Part shown: positions 1 to 6,197 of the stretch, piece by piece
Position numbering within the stretch: position 1 is the stretch's first letter
How the letters are laid out: every line of letters begins with the position of its first letter
Source of the DNA: Chersky-822 sp035553055
Lineage (GTDB): Bacteria; Actinomycetota; Actinomycetes; Streptosporangiales; Streptosporangiaceae
Assembly (NCBI GenBank): GCA_035553055.1
Contig: DATNEK010000155.1
Coordinates: 1-8,392 of the forward strand
Length of the DNA: 8,392 nt
Direction: 5' to 3'
Program-made: the position numbers and the translations under genes
Notes under the pieces: generated by a model
Database searches by the model: none
What the model was told of the DNA's origin: nothing
The model's input: only the letters and a program-made list of their open reading frames with translations

Positions 1-160
1 CGCCGATGAACGACTGCCACATGCCGCGGCCATAGAAGAACGCGTGTGTCACCGTGCGCGCGCCTGGCGCGAGCACGAAGATCGCCGCGATGATCGCCAG
101 CACGATCGCCGTGCTCGCCGTCGACATGATCGTGCCGCGCGCGCCTCCGCCGGTGAACAT
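1..160 (-). CDS. Amino-acid-type ABC transporter permease, N-terminal part (cut by left edge)
   Basis: The minus strand encodes a protein running off the left edge. From the ATG at 160 it begins MFTGGGARGTIMSTAS, followed by a hydrophobic segment (STAIVLAIIAAIFVLA, about residues 13-28) and then an aromatic stretch, HAFFYGRGMWQSFIG. This resembles the N-terminus of HisM/GluD-type polar amino acid permeases, where a first helix precedes a loop ahead of the transport domain. It lies directly downstream of a family-3 substrate-binding protein on the same strand, which supports the call. The start is uncertain. The frame stays open upstream through a GTGCCG hexamer tract, with TTG codons at 184 and 259, and the preceding residues (LLTGRGPR) resemble the pre-helix segment of related permeases. 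The true start may therefore be further upstream and the repeat translated as Gly-Thr. The ATG at 160 has only a weak ribosome site. The conserved permease loop is outside the window. Confidence 0.65.
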   Translation of the reverse strand, partial: MFTGGGARGTIMSTASTAIVLAIIAAIFVLAPGARTVTHAFFYGRGMWQSFIG

Positions 161-218
161 CCTTGGCCCGCGGCCGGTCAGCAAGCTCGCGGTAGGAGTG
201 CCTGCCGGTTCGCCTTGG

Positions 219-254
219 GTGCCGGTGCCGGTGCCGGTGCCGGTGCCGGTGCCG
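219..254. repeat. GTGCCG hexanucleotide tandem repeat, six copies
   Basis: Six perfect head-to-tail GTGCCG units (CGGCAC on the minus strand) lie just after the stop codon of the substrate-binding protein gene and before the ATG at 160 of the permease gene. If the permease starts upstream, the tract is coding and gives alternating Gly-Thr. If it starts at 160, the tract is intergenic spacer. Copy number changes would keep frame in either case. Confidence 0.9.
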
Positions 255-261
255 GACAAGC

Positions 262-1143
262 TCAGGGCTTGATCGTCGGGAAGTGCAGGTAAATGCCGAG
301 CCACTTGTGCTGCAGGGAGGCCAGCGCGCCGTTGTTCGACAGCGCGGTCAGCGCACGGTTCAAGCAGGTCACCAGTCTGTTGTCCTTCTGGAGCACGAGT
401 CCGTAGTGCTCTCCGACGGTCGGGAACTGTGCGACAAGCACAGCGTGCTTGAGTTGCGCCGAGGCCATGAACTGCGCGGTCGGGGTGTCGGTGATCAGCG
501 CGTCGATCCTGTGGGCCTCAAGCGACGAAGCCGCCAGCGCGAGCGTGTTGAACACCTTCGGCTGCTTGTCCGGCTGGATGTCGGACTCTATGTAGGTCAG
601 GCCGGTGGTCCCGATCTGGTCGCCATACAGGTAGGTCTTGAGCTGGGCGGGCGAGTGCTTGGTTGCGATCGTCGAGCCCTTGAGCGCGACGATCGACTGC
701 TGCACCGAGTAGTAGCTGTCGGAGAACGCGACCGCCCGAGCGCGTACCGGCGAGTACGACACCTCGTTGATGTCGAAGTCAAACGCTTTCGGGCCTGGGC
801 TGTACACGCTGTTGAATGGCTCGTGCACCCACTTCACCTGCGACTTGGAGAACCCGAGTTGAGCGGCTACCGCGTAGGCGACCGCGCTCTCGTAGCCCTT
901 GCCGTTCGTCGGCGTGTTGTTCACGAACCACGGCGTGTAGACGGGGTTGTCGGTCGCCACGGTCAGCACGCCCGGCTTGAACAGCAAGGATTGCATGGCT
1001 GACTTCGCGCAGAGATTCGGCGCAGCGCTGGGGTTACCGGCGCCGCTCGGCGCGCCCGACGACGAGGGGCTGCCGCACGCGCTCAAACCTCCGGCGATCG
1101 CGACCGCGGCGGCGGCCACCAGGAAACGTCGCATCGAACCCAC
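262..1143 (-). CDS. ABC transporter substrate-binding lipoprotein, family 3 (amino-acid type)
   Basis: This is a 293-residue extracellular solute-binding protein of the SBP_bac_3 family. It probably captures an amino acid or small polar solute at the outer membrane face and passes it to the permease encoded downstream. The N-terminus has positive charges, a hydrophobic stretch (residues 7-20) and a lipobox LSAC with the lipidated Cys at 23, then a Ser/Gly/Pro-rich linker to about 44. The binding domain spans about 58-285. Family signatures are GKGYESAVAYAVAAQLG (81-97), INEVSYSPVRARAVAFSDSYY (125-145, the counterpart of the usual TPERAxxVDFSxPY), IGTT (177-180) and DALITDTPTA (214-223). Cys45 and Cys260 could form a disulfide (inference). 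The frame opens with GTG at 1143. ATG at 1134 (MRRFLVAAAA) is an equally good start with GGTGG upstream and gives 290 residues. The substrate cannot be assigned. Confidence 0.9.
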   Translation of the reverse strand: MGSMRRFLVAAAAVAIAGGLSACGSPSSSGAPSGAGNPSAAPNLCAKSAMQSLLFKPGVLTVATDNPVYTPWFVNNTPTNGKGYESAVAYAVAAQLGFSKSQVKWVHEPFNSVYSPGPKAFDFDINEVSYSPVRARAVAFSDSYYSVQQSIVALKGSTIATKHSPAQLKTYLYGDQIGTTGLTYIESDIQPDKQPKVFNTLALAASSLEAHRIDALITDTPTAQFMASAQLKHAVLVAQFPTVGEHYGLVLQKDNRLVTCLNRALTALSNNGALASLQHKWLGIYLHFPTIKP

Positions 1144-1235
1144 CCATCACCGCTCAAGGCCGGCCGAAGGCCGACGTATATCCCTACACGGGACGCAGGC
1201 TACAACAATCCCGACCCGACGACGTGGCTGCTTGC

Positions 1236-2075
1236 TCAGATGCCTGTCTCGTCCTGTGGGTGGCCCTTGATGTAGATCGGGGTTCCGTGCGTCGGGTTGA
1301 CGTGGATCAGCTTGTGGAAGAAGTTGGCGATGTCCATCGGGATCCGCACGCAGCCGTGCGATGCCGCGTTGAGCGGCACCCCGTCGGGGCCGAACGTGCT
1401 CGTCGGGTTGGGCTCGCCGTGGATGGCATAGGCACCGTTGGGGGTGAAGACGACAGGATTCCACATTTGCCCAAGCGGGCCGCCTACCCAGCCGGCAGCG
1501 AACCACAGCGCGCGATACCTGCCGTCCGGGGTTATCCAGCCGCAGCCGTCAGGCCGACAGGCAGCCGCTGTGGACACGTGGCTGATCAGCAGGATCTTCG
1601 TCTTGCGGTAGACAACGAGCACGCCAACGTTCTTGTTGACCTCGATGCGGCTCCAGTTGGCGTGGCGCACGATTACCCTGGGCAGCTTCGGATGGACAAG
1701 TTGGCGCTGCATCGCGCGGCCGACGATGTCAGGATGCTTCGGCTCGGCCTTTCCTGACTGCACTTCCTTGAAGGCCCAGACCGCCTCCATGGTGTCCCAA
1801 CCGAAGAAACCGTCAGCCTTGCCCGAGTAGTAGTGCAAATAGTTCAACCGCTTTTGCAGAGCCTTGACCGCGCTATTGCGCATGCCGAATCTGAGCGTCT
1901 TGCCGCTCGGCCTATAAGCCGGGCCTGGCTGCGCGACCGCCGCGCCAGGCCCATTCACCTTCTGGCGCAGACTTCCCGTGCTCGCACCGGCCGATGGTGC
2001 CAGGCTGAGAACAGTGGCCCCGACTGCCGCCGCGGCGCCGAGACCGACCAGCCATCCCCGTGTTCCATGCCCCAT
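1236..2075 (-). CDS. Secreted L,D-transpeptidase (YkuD) with peptidoglycan-binding domain
   Basis: This 279-residue exported enzyme is predicted to form 3-3 or related crosslinks in peptidoglycan. A signal peptide covers roughly residues 1-31 (hydrophobic core 8-29, likely cleaved after SAGA). A PG_binding_1 domain follows at about 60-125, with GMRNSAVKALQKRLNYL and DGFFGWDTMEAVWAFKE as its typical repeats. The YkuD catalytic domain spans about 142-271. It contains AIHG (217-220) and the active-site signature ASHGCVRIP (238-246), with nucleophile Cys242 and His240; His219 is likely also in the site. TPDGRY (182-187) matches the family TPxGxF/Y segment. An unusual Cys pair, C173 and C178, lies just before it. 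The ATG at 2075 has a good ribosome site, GGGAG six bases upstream. The gene is divergent from ppk2 and leads toward the binding-protein gene with a 92-nt gap, so co-transcription is possible but not shown. The paralogue type cannot be fixed. Confidence 0.93.
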   Translation of the reverse strand: MGHGTRGWLVGLGAAAAVGATVLSLAPSAGASTGSLRQKVNGPGAAVAQPGPAYRPSGKTLRFGMRNSAVKALQKRLNYLHYYSGKADGFFGWDTMEAVWAFKEVQSGKAEPKHPDIVGRAMQRQLVHPKLPRVIVRHANWSRIEVNKNVGVLVVYRKTKILLISHVSTAAACRPDGCGWITPDGRYRALWFAAGWVGGPLGQMWNPVVFTPNGAYAIHGEPNPTSTFGPDGVPLNAASHGCVRIPMDIANFFHKLIHVNPTHGTPIYIKGHPQDETGI

Positions 2076-2228
2076 GTGTCGCTCCCGTTCGGTGCGCGCT
2101 GTGCTGGCACTGGCGCGCGGATCCCTCGTGCCTGCTTCCGGCGCATGGTCGCCCAGAACGCCCGTTAGGCAACTATTCCAGCCTCTAGACTGCTGTCGCT
2201 AGCTTCTGGTTGTGGCGTTACCAAATTT

Positions 2229-2258
2229 CAGCTTGCTCTTGACCTTTCCTCCAAGCTG
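2229..2258. repeat. Inverted repeat CAGCTTG/CAAGCTG in the LDT-ppk2 divergent spacer
   Basis: A perfect 7-bp inverted repeat (arms 2229-2235 and 2252-2258) surrounds a 16-base centre that contains TTGACC. It sits in a locally AT-richer patch about 65 bp upstream of ppk2. It could be an operator or a hairpin in the ppk2 leader, but no regulator or promoter can be assigned. The rest of the 2076-2323 spacer shows no gene and no convincing sigma-70 promoter pair. Confidence 0.35.
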
Positions 2259-2323
2259 GGGGCTGGTGTGCGGGTTGACCGCGTGGGTATCTATTCGGCC
2301 GTCGTTGCGAAGTCCCCGGGGGT

Positions 2324-3322
2324 GTGATGAGCGCTGTGGTAATGGCGGATCGGCTGCCAGATGCCGACGCGGTGCGCGCACAGCTCGATCTGCTGGCCGC
2401 CGAGCTCGGCCTAGGGCTCAGGCAGCACAAGAACGGTCGGGTCGCGCTCTTTCGCGCCGACGGCACAGCGATCTCCCCATGGCGGGAGAATTATCCGTAT
2501 CCGGCCAAGCTCGCGAGGAAGCCGTACGAGCGCGACAAGCGGATGCTCCAGATCGAGCTGCTGAAGCTGCAGCGCGCGGTCAAGCAATCCGGTGACCGAG
2601 TACTGGTCATCTTCGAAGGCAGGGACGCCGCCGGGAAGGGCGGCGCGATCAGGCGGGTGGTCGAGCACCTGAATCCCCGCGGTGTCAGGGTCGTCGCGCT
2701 CGAGAAACCGGCCGCGCATGAGCAGGGTGACAACTACCTGCGCAGGTATCTGCCGCACCTGCCGGTGCCTGGCGAGATCGTGATGTTCGACAGATCCTGG
2801 TACAACCGGGCCGGGGTCGAGCATGTGATGGGCTTCTGCGAGCCCGAGGAGTACGCCAGGTTCCTCGCCGATGTGCCCGACTTCGAGAACGGCCTAGTCG
2901 CCGACGGCATCAAGGTGGTCAAGCTCTGGTTCTCGATTACCCGCGCCGAGCAGTTGCGCCGGTTCATCGACCGGCACTCCGATCCGGTCAAGTCGTGGAA
3001 GCTCAGCGCGATAGACCTGGCGTCGCTCGACAAGTGGGATCAGTACACCAGCGCCAAGACGGCCATGTTCGAGCACACGGACTTGCTTGCCGCCCCCTGG
3101 ATCGTGGTCAAGGGCAACGACAAGAAACGGGCCCGGCTTGAAGTAATGCATTACCTATTGTCGCTTTTCAACTACAGCGACAAGCGGCCGGACATTGCCC
3201 GCGAGCCAGACCCGCTCATCGCCTGGCCAGCCAGGGCGATGCCTGCGCTCGCGCTCGACGACGACCAGCCAGCCGGCCAGGAGGACGTGATCAGCCAGCG
3301 CTGGCTGGCCGCCGCCGGCTAA
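2324..3322 (+). CDS. ppk2: Polyphosphate kinase 2 (PPK2 family)
   Basis: This 332-residue protein of the PPK2 family transfers phosphate between inorganic polyphosphate and nucleoside diphosphates in the cytoplasm. The family can run toward NTP or toward polyP, and direction and nucleotide preference cannot be read here. The Walker A loop is FEGRDAAGKGGAI (97-109) and the Walker B region is MFDRSWYNRAGVEHVMGF (154-171), both intact. KPYERDKRMLQIELLKLQ (66-83) is the usual helix before the P-loop. WKLSAIDLASLDKWDQYTSA (225-244) and the C-terminal PWIVVKGNDKKRARLEVMHY segment (258-277) also fit. One PPK2 domain of about 230 residues is present, with a 60-residue N-terminal part and a short Asp/Pro-rich tail. 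The frame opens with GTG at 2324; ATG at 2327 is adjacent and better spaced from the GGGGG upstream. The TAA stop overlaps the rlmB stop on the other strand. Confidence 0.95.
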   Translation: MMSAVVMADRLPDADAVRAQLDLLAAELGLGLRQHKNGRVALFRADGTAISPWRENYPYPAKLARKPYERDKRMLQIELLKLQRAVKQSGDRVLVIFEGRDAAGKGGAIRRVVEHLNPRGVRVVALEKPAAHEQGDNYLRRYLPHLPVPGEIVMFDRSWYNRAGVEHVMGFCEPEEYARFLADVPDFENGLVADGIKVVKLWFSITRAEQLRRFIDRHSDPVKSWKLSAIDLASLDKWDQYTSAKTAMFEHTDLLAAPWIVVKGNDKKRARLEVMHYLLSLFNYSDKRPDIAREPDPLIAWPARAMPALALDDDQPAGQEDVISQRWLAAAG

Positions 3323-3327
3323 CCGGC
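3314..3327. terminator. Small hairpin centred on the overlapping convergent stop codons
   Basis: GCCGG-CTAA-CCGGC forms a perfect 5-bp GC stem. Its 4-base loop is exactly the overlap holding the ppk2 TAA (3320-3322) and the rlmB TAG (3321-3319). It has no U-tract on either strand and the stem does not extend, so a role as a bidirectional terminator is only a possibility. Confidence 0.3.
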
Positions 3328-4335
3328 CTGCGTGCGGAGCATGGCGACCTGATAGAGCGCGATGCCCGCGGCGACGCTGGCGTTCAGCGACTCGGCGCCG
3401 CCGATGGGGATCTTCACGATCGCGTCGCAGCGCTGCGCTACCAGCCTGGACAAGCCCTTGCCCTCCGAGCCGACGACCAGCACGAGCGGGCTGGTGGCCA
3501 GCTCCAAAGAGCCGATCTGTTCATCGGCGGCGGCGTCGAGACCGACCAGGAACAACCCCGCGCGGGCGTAGCCGGCCAGGGCTAGCGCTAGGTTTGACGC
3601 CTGGGCGACCCGCACTCTCGCGAGCGCTCCGGCCGAAGCCTTCCACGCGCCCGACGTCACTCCGGCCGACCGCCTGGCCGGTACGAGCACGCCGCTTCCG
3701 CCGAACGCCGCTACCGACCTGGCCACCGCGCCGAGATTGCGGGGATCGGTGACTCCGTCGAGAGCGACAATGAGCGGGGCGCTAGCCGCGTCAGACCGCC
3801 CGGGTACGGTCAGCAGGTCGTCTGGATGCGCGTATGGGTACGGCCTGACCCGCAGCGCGAGCCCTTGGTGTATGGCGCCGCCGGTGATGCGGTCGAGCTC
3901 GGCCCGCCCCGCCTCGACGACAGGCACCCCGGTGTCCGCTGCCAGCTTGACCGCCTCGGTGATCCGCTCGTCGGCGTCGAGCCTGGGGCCAACGTGCAGC
4001 GCGATCGCGGGCACGGCGGCGCGCAGAGATTCGAGAACCGCGTTGCGGCCGGCGACCATCTCGTGCGCACTGCCAGAGCCGCGCGGTGCTGGCGGACTGC
4101 CTCGTCGGGCGGCACCGGCTTGGGCGTTGCTTTCATCCCTGACATATGTCGAGCGGGCGCCGGCGCGCCGCGTCTTCGCTTGCTGGCCGGCCGCCGCGGC
4201 CGCCCTGCGCTGGGCAGGATGACCTGGGCGCGATTCGGCGGGTGGAGTGGGACCCTTGCCTTCGAGCTTGCGCCTGCCGTAGCCGCCGGTGCCAGGGCGC
4301 GGCCTACCCGACTTGGAGACGTTCTTGCCGCTCAT
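3319..4335 (-). CDS. rlmB: 23S rRNA (guanosine-2'-O-)-methyltransferase RlmB/TrmH family
   Basis: This is a 338-residue SPOUT methyltransferase predicted to 2'-O-methylate a guanosine in 23S rRNA using S-adenosylmethionine. Residues 1-90 are a basic, low-complexity Arg/Lys/Gly/Ala-rich extension that includes RRKLEGKGPTPPAESRPGHP, a stretch I recall from actinobacterial homologues. The substrate-binding domain starts at AGRNAVLESLRA (95-106) and runs to about 170. The SPOUT domain spans about 187-335 with all three motifs: DPRNLGAVARS (197-207), VVGSEGKGLS (287-296) and IPIGGAESLNASVAAGIALY (309-328). The trefoil-knot residues Asn200, Glu291, Ser316 and Asn318 are present. The ATG at 4335 overlaps the cysS stop as ATGA, pointing to coupled translation. 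The exact target base is inferred from the family; a related actinobacterial TrmH paralogue modifying another site is possible. The gene converges on ppk2. Confidence 0.93.
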   Translation of the reverse strand: MSGKNVSKSGRPRPGTGGYGRRKLEGKGPTPPAESRPGHPAQRRAAAAAGQQAKTRRAGARSTYVRDESNAQAGAARRGSPPAPRGSGSAHEMVAGRNAVLESLRAAVPAIALHVGPRLDADERITEAVKLAADTGVPVVEAGRAELDRITGGAIHQGLALRVRPYPYAHPDDLLTVPGRSDAASAPLIVALDGVTDPRNLGAVARSVAAFGGSGVLVPARRSAGVTSGAWKASAGALARVRVAQASNLALALAGYARAGLFLVGLDAAADEQIGSLELATSPLVLVVGSEGKGLSRLVAQRCDAIVKIPIGGAESLNASVAAGIALYQVAMLRTQAG

Positions 4336-5771
4336 CGGGCGAGCTCCCAGCGCGAGCCGGCCGGAGTGTCTTCCACGACCACGCCGGCGGCGGCGAGCTG
4401 ATCCCTTATCGCGTCGGCGGCCGCGTAGTCCTTGCGCGACCTGGCCGCCTGGCGCTGCTTGAGCGCGACACCGACAAGGGCGTCGACCACCGCGGTCAGA
4501 TCTCCGCCCGCGCCGGTCGCGAACGGGGCCGCTAGCGGGTCAAGGCCGAGCACGGCGAGCATGGCGAGCACGGACTCAAGTTGCTTCGCGGCGCCGGCCA
4601 CGTCGCCCGCGGCCAGCGCGGCGTTGCCGTCGCGCACCGCCTCGTGCACAACGGCCAGGGCGGCGGGCACCCCGAAGTCGTCGTCAAGCGCGGAAGCGAA
4701 CGCGGCCGGCAGGCTGCTCGGCATCGGCAGGCCGCAGCTCGCTCCAGGCAGCGCGCCTTCGGCGGTCGCCGCGTGCTGGCGACCGGTCGCTTCCTGTGCC
4801 CGCGTCACGAAACCCTCGATCCGCCGGTAGGCCGCGACAGCCTCGGCGAGCGCCTGCTCCGAGTACTCGATGTCCGACCGGTAATGGGCCTGGACCAGGT
4901 AGTAGCGCAGCTCGGCGGGCCGCACCTTGGTGACCATCGCGTCGACGAGCAGCGAGTTACCTAGCGACTTGCTCATCTTCTCGCCGCTGAGCCTGACCAG
5001 GCCGTTGTGCAGCCAGTACCTGGCGAATCCGTCGCCAGCCCCGGTCGACTGCGCGAGCTCGTTCTCGTGGTGCGGGAAGATCAGGTCAAGGCCGCCACCG
5101 TGTATGTCGAACGTGGTGCCCAAGTACTTCGTGGCCATCGCCGAGCACTCTAGGTGCCAGCCTGGCCTGCCTTCGCCCCACGGCGTGTCCCACGCTGGTT
5201 CGCCCGGTTTCTTGCCCTTCCACAGCGCGAAGTCACGCGGGTCGCGCTTGTGGCTCTCGCCATCGACGTCGTCGGCCGCTCGCATGTGCTCTGGCCGCTG
5301 GCCGGAGAGCGCGCCGTATTCGCTCAACGACGAGACGTCGAAGAAGACATCGCCCCCGGCCGCGTAGGCGTGCCCGGCGTCGATCAGACGCCGCATCAGC
5401 GTGATCATTTCTGGCACGTGGCCGGTCGCACGAGGTTCGACGTCAGGCGGGAGGCAGCCAAGCCCGTCGTAAGCCCGGCTGAAGGCCCGCTGATTCCGCT
5501 CGGCGACCGCCCACCACTGGCTGCCTTCGGCGTCGGCGACCCGAAGGATCTTGTCGTCGATGTCGGTCACATTGCGGCAGAACGTCACGGCGAGCCCGGT
5601 CACCTTGAGCCAGCGGACGATCACGTCGAAGCTGACCCCTGAGCGTATGTGGCCGATGTGCGGCGGTGCCTGAACTGTCGCGCCGCACAGGTACAGGCCA
5701 ACCTGGCCAGGCACGTTCGGTACGAACTCGCGCACTGAGCGGGTGGCCGTGTCGTGTAGGCGCAACGTCAT
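4332..5771 (-). CDS. cysS: Cysteinyl-tRNA synthetase
   Basis: This 479-residue class Ia aminoacyl-tRNA synthetase charges tRNA-Cys with cysteine using ATP. YLCGATVQAPPHIGHIRSG (27-45) carries the HIGH signature (38-41) and the first zinc ligand Cys29. The remaining zinc ligands are Cys209 (HLECSAM), His234 and Glu238 (FPHHENELAQ, 232-241). The KMSKS loop is GEKMSKSLGN (263-272). A DALR-type helical domain lies at about 353-410 and the C-terminal RKDYAAADAIRDQLAAAGV (446-464) is typical of true CysS. Length and this C-terminal region argue against the shorter mycothiol ligase MshC, which shares the catalytic core. The ATG at 5771 has a weak ribosome site. It starts 24 nt after the upstream FDOR gene and ends overlapping rlmB by 4 nt, so it sits inside a tight run of genes. 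Essential in most bacteria unless duplicated. Confidence 0.97.
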   Translation of the reverse strand: MTLRLHDTATRSVREFVPNVPGQVGLYLCGATVQAPPHIGHIRSGVSFDVIVRWLKVTGLAVTFCRNVTDIDDKILRVADAEGSQWWAVAERNQRAFSRAYDGLGCLPPDVEPRATGHVPEMITLMRRLIDAGHAYAAGGDVFFDVSSLSEYGALSGQRPEHMRAADDVDGESHKRDPRDFALWKGKKPGEPAWDTPWGEGRPGWHLECSAMATKYLGTTFDIHGGGLDLIFPHHENELAQSTGAGDGFARYWLHNGLVRLSGEKMSKSLGNSLLVDAMVTKVRPAELRYYLVQAHYRSDIEYSEQALAEAVAAYRRIEGFVTRAQEATGRQHAATAEGALPGASCGLPMPSSLPAAFASALDDDFGVPAALAVVHEAVRDGNAALAAGDVAGAAKQLESVLAMLAVLGLDPLAAPFATGAGGDLTAVVDALVGVALKQRQAARSRKDYAAADAIRDQLAAAGVVVEDTPAGSRWELAR

Positions 5772-5795
5772 CTCACAAGGCTAAGGGGCAACCGG

Positions 5796-6197
5796 TCAGT
5801 CCACGTACATGACGACCCGGTCTGGAACGATTCGCACGATCACGCGCTGCTCGCCTGGCCGGTCGCCGAAGCGCTGGCCGGTGTATTTCAGCGCGAGCTC
5901 GTGGATCAAGTCAGCCGACGGGTCGTCGGTGAGCGTCACGGCGCCGCGCACCTCGGCGTAGCTGTAAGGATCGCCCGCCGAGTAGACCAGCGCGCTGGCC
6001 CGGCCGTCCCTGACCAGGTTCGAGTACTTGCGGCGGCCCTTGATCGTGGAGAACAGCACGTCGTCTCCGTCGCGCTTGACCCAGACGATGCTGAGCTGCG
6101 GCTTTCCGTCTGGGTCGATGGTCGCGACCGTGACGAAGTTCGGCCCGTCGAACAGCTCCTTGGCCGCGTCGGGTAGCACCACCCTTGGGTTGATCAC
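5796..6197 (-). CDS. PPOX-class F420-dependent oxidoreductase (FDOR split-barrel)
   Basis: This is a small flavin/deazaflavin split-barrel protein of the pyridoxamine-oxidase-like superfamily, FDOR-B type (Rv1155-like). Such proteins use cofactor F420 to reduce diverse substrates; the natural substrate is usually unknown. Visible features are FDGPNFVTVATIDPDGKPQL, the first strands of the barrel; a strand ending IVWVKRDGDDVLFST; GRRKYSNLVRDGR, the basic cofactor-phosphate loop; and SYAEVRGAVTLTDDP. It ends RVVMYVD. I chose GTG at 6197. It overlaps the hmgA stop as GTGA, has GAGGAG six bases upstream, and gives 133 residues, close to the usual family size. ATG at 6230 is an alternative start with GGAG five bases upstream; it adds 11 residues and overlaps hmgA by 37 nt. 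FMN- or heme-binding relatives share the fold, so F420 use is inferred. Confidence 0.88.
   Translation of the reverse strand: MINPRVVLPDAAKELFDGPNFVTVATIDPDGKPQLSIVWVKRDGDDVLFSTIKGRRKYSNLVRDGRASALVYSAGDPYSYAEVRGAVTLTDDPSADLIHELALKYTGQRFGDRPGEQRVIVRIVPDRVVMYVD

Noticed and set aside
44..292. Plus-strand open frames with Gly/Ala or Pro/Val repeats over 44-292
   Set aside because: They are antisense to the permease start and the repeat tract; the low-complexity residues simply come from the GTGCCG hexamers.
283..1002. Long plus-strand open frame of 239 codons opposite the binding-protein gene
   Set aside because: It is Arg/Val/Gly-rich without any domain, while the minus strand encodes a clear lipoprotein with family motifs. 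High GC commonly opens antisense frames.
1161..1173. CGGCC-GAA-GGCCG hairpin between the transpeptidase and binding-protein genes
   Set aside because: The stem is only 5 bp, with no U-tract, in GC-rich DNA where such stems arise often. It is not enough to call a terminator.
2076..2323. Possible riboswitch (for example a c-di-AMP type) in the long leader of the L,D-transpeptidase
   Set aside because: I checked for recognisable conserved blocks and could not find a convincing set. A covariance-model search would decide.
5154..5642. Plus-strand open frame of 162 codons opposite cysS
   Set aside because: It is an antisense shadow of a well-supported synthetase gene and shows no recognisable domain.
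4332..5771. Mycothiol ligase MshC instead of cysteinyl-tRNA synthetase
   Set aside because: The protein is 479 residues with the full C-terminal region typical of CysS; MshC is shorter and lacks it.
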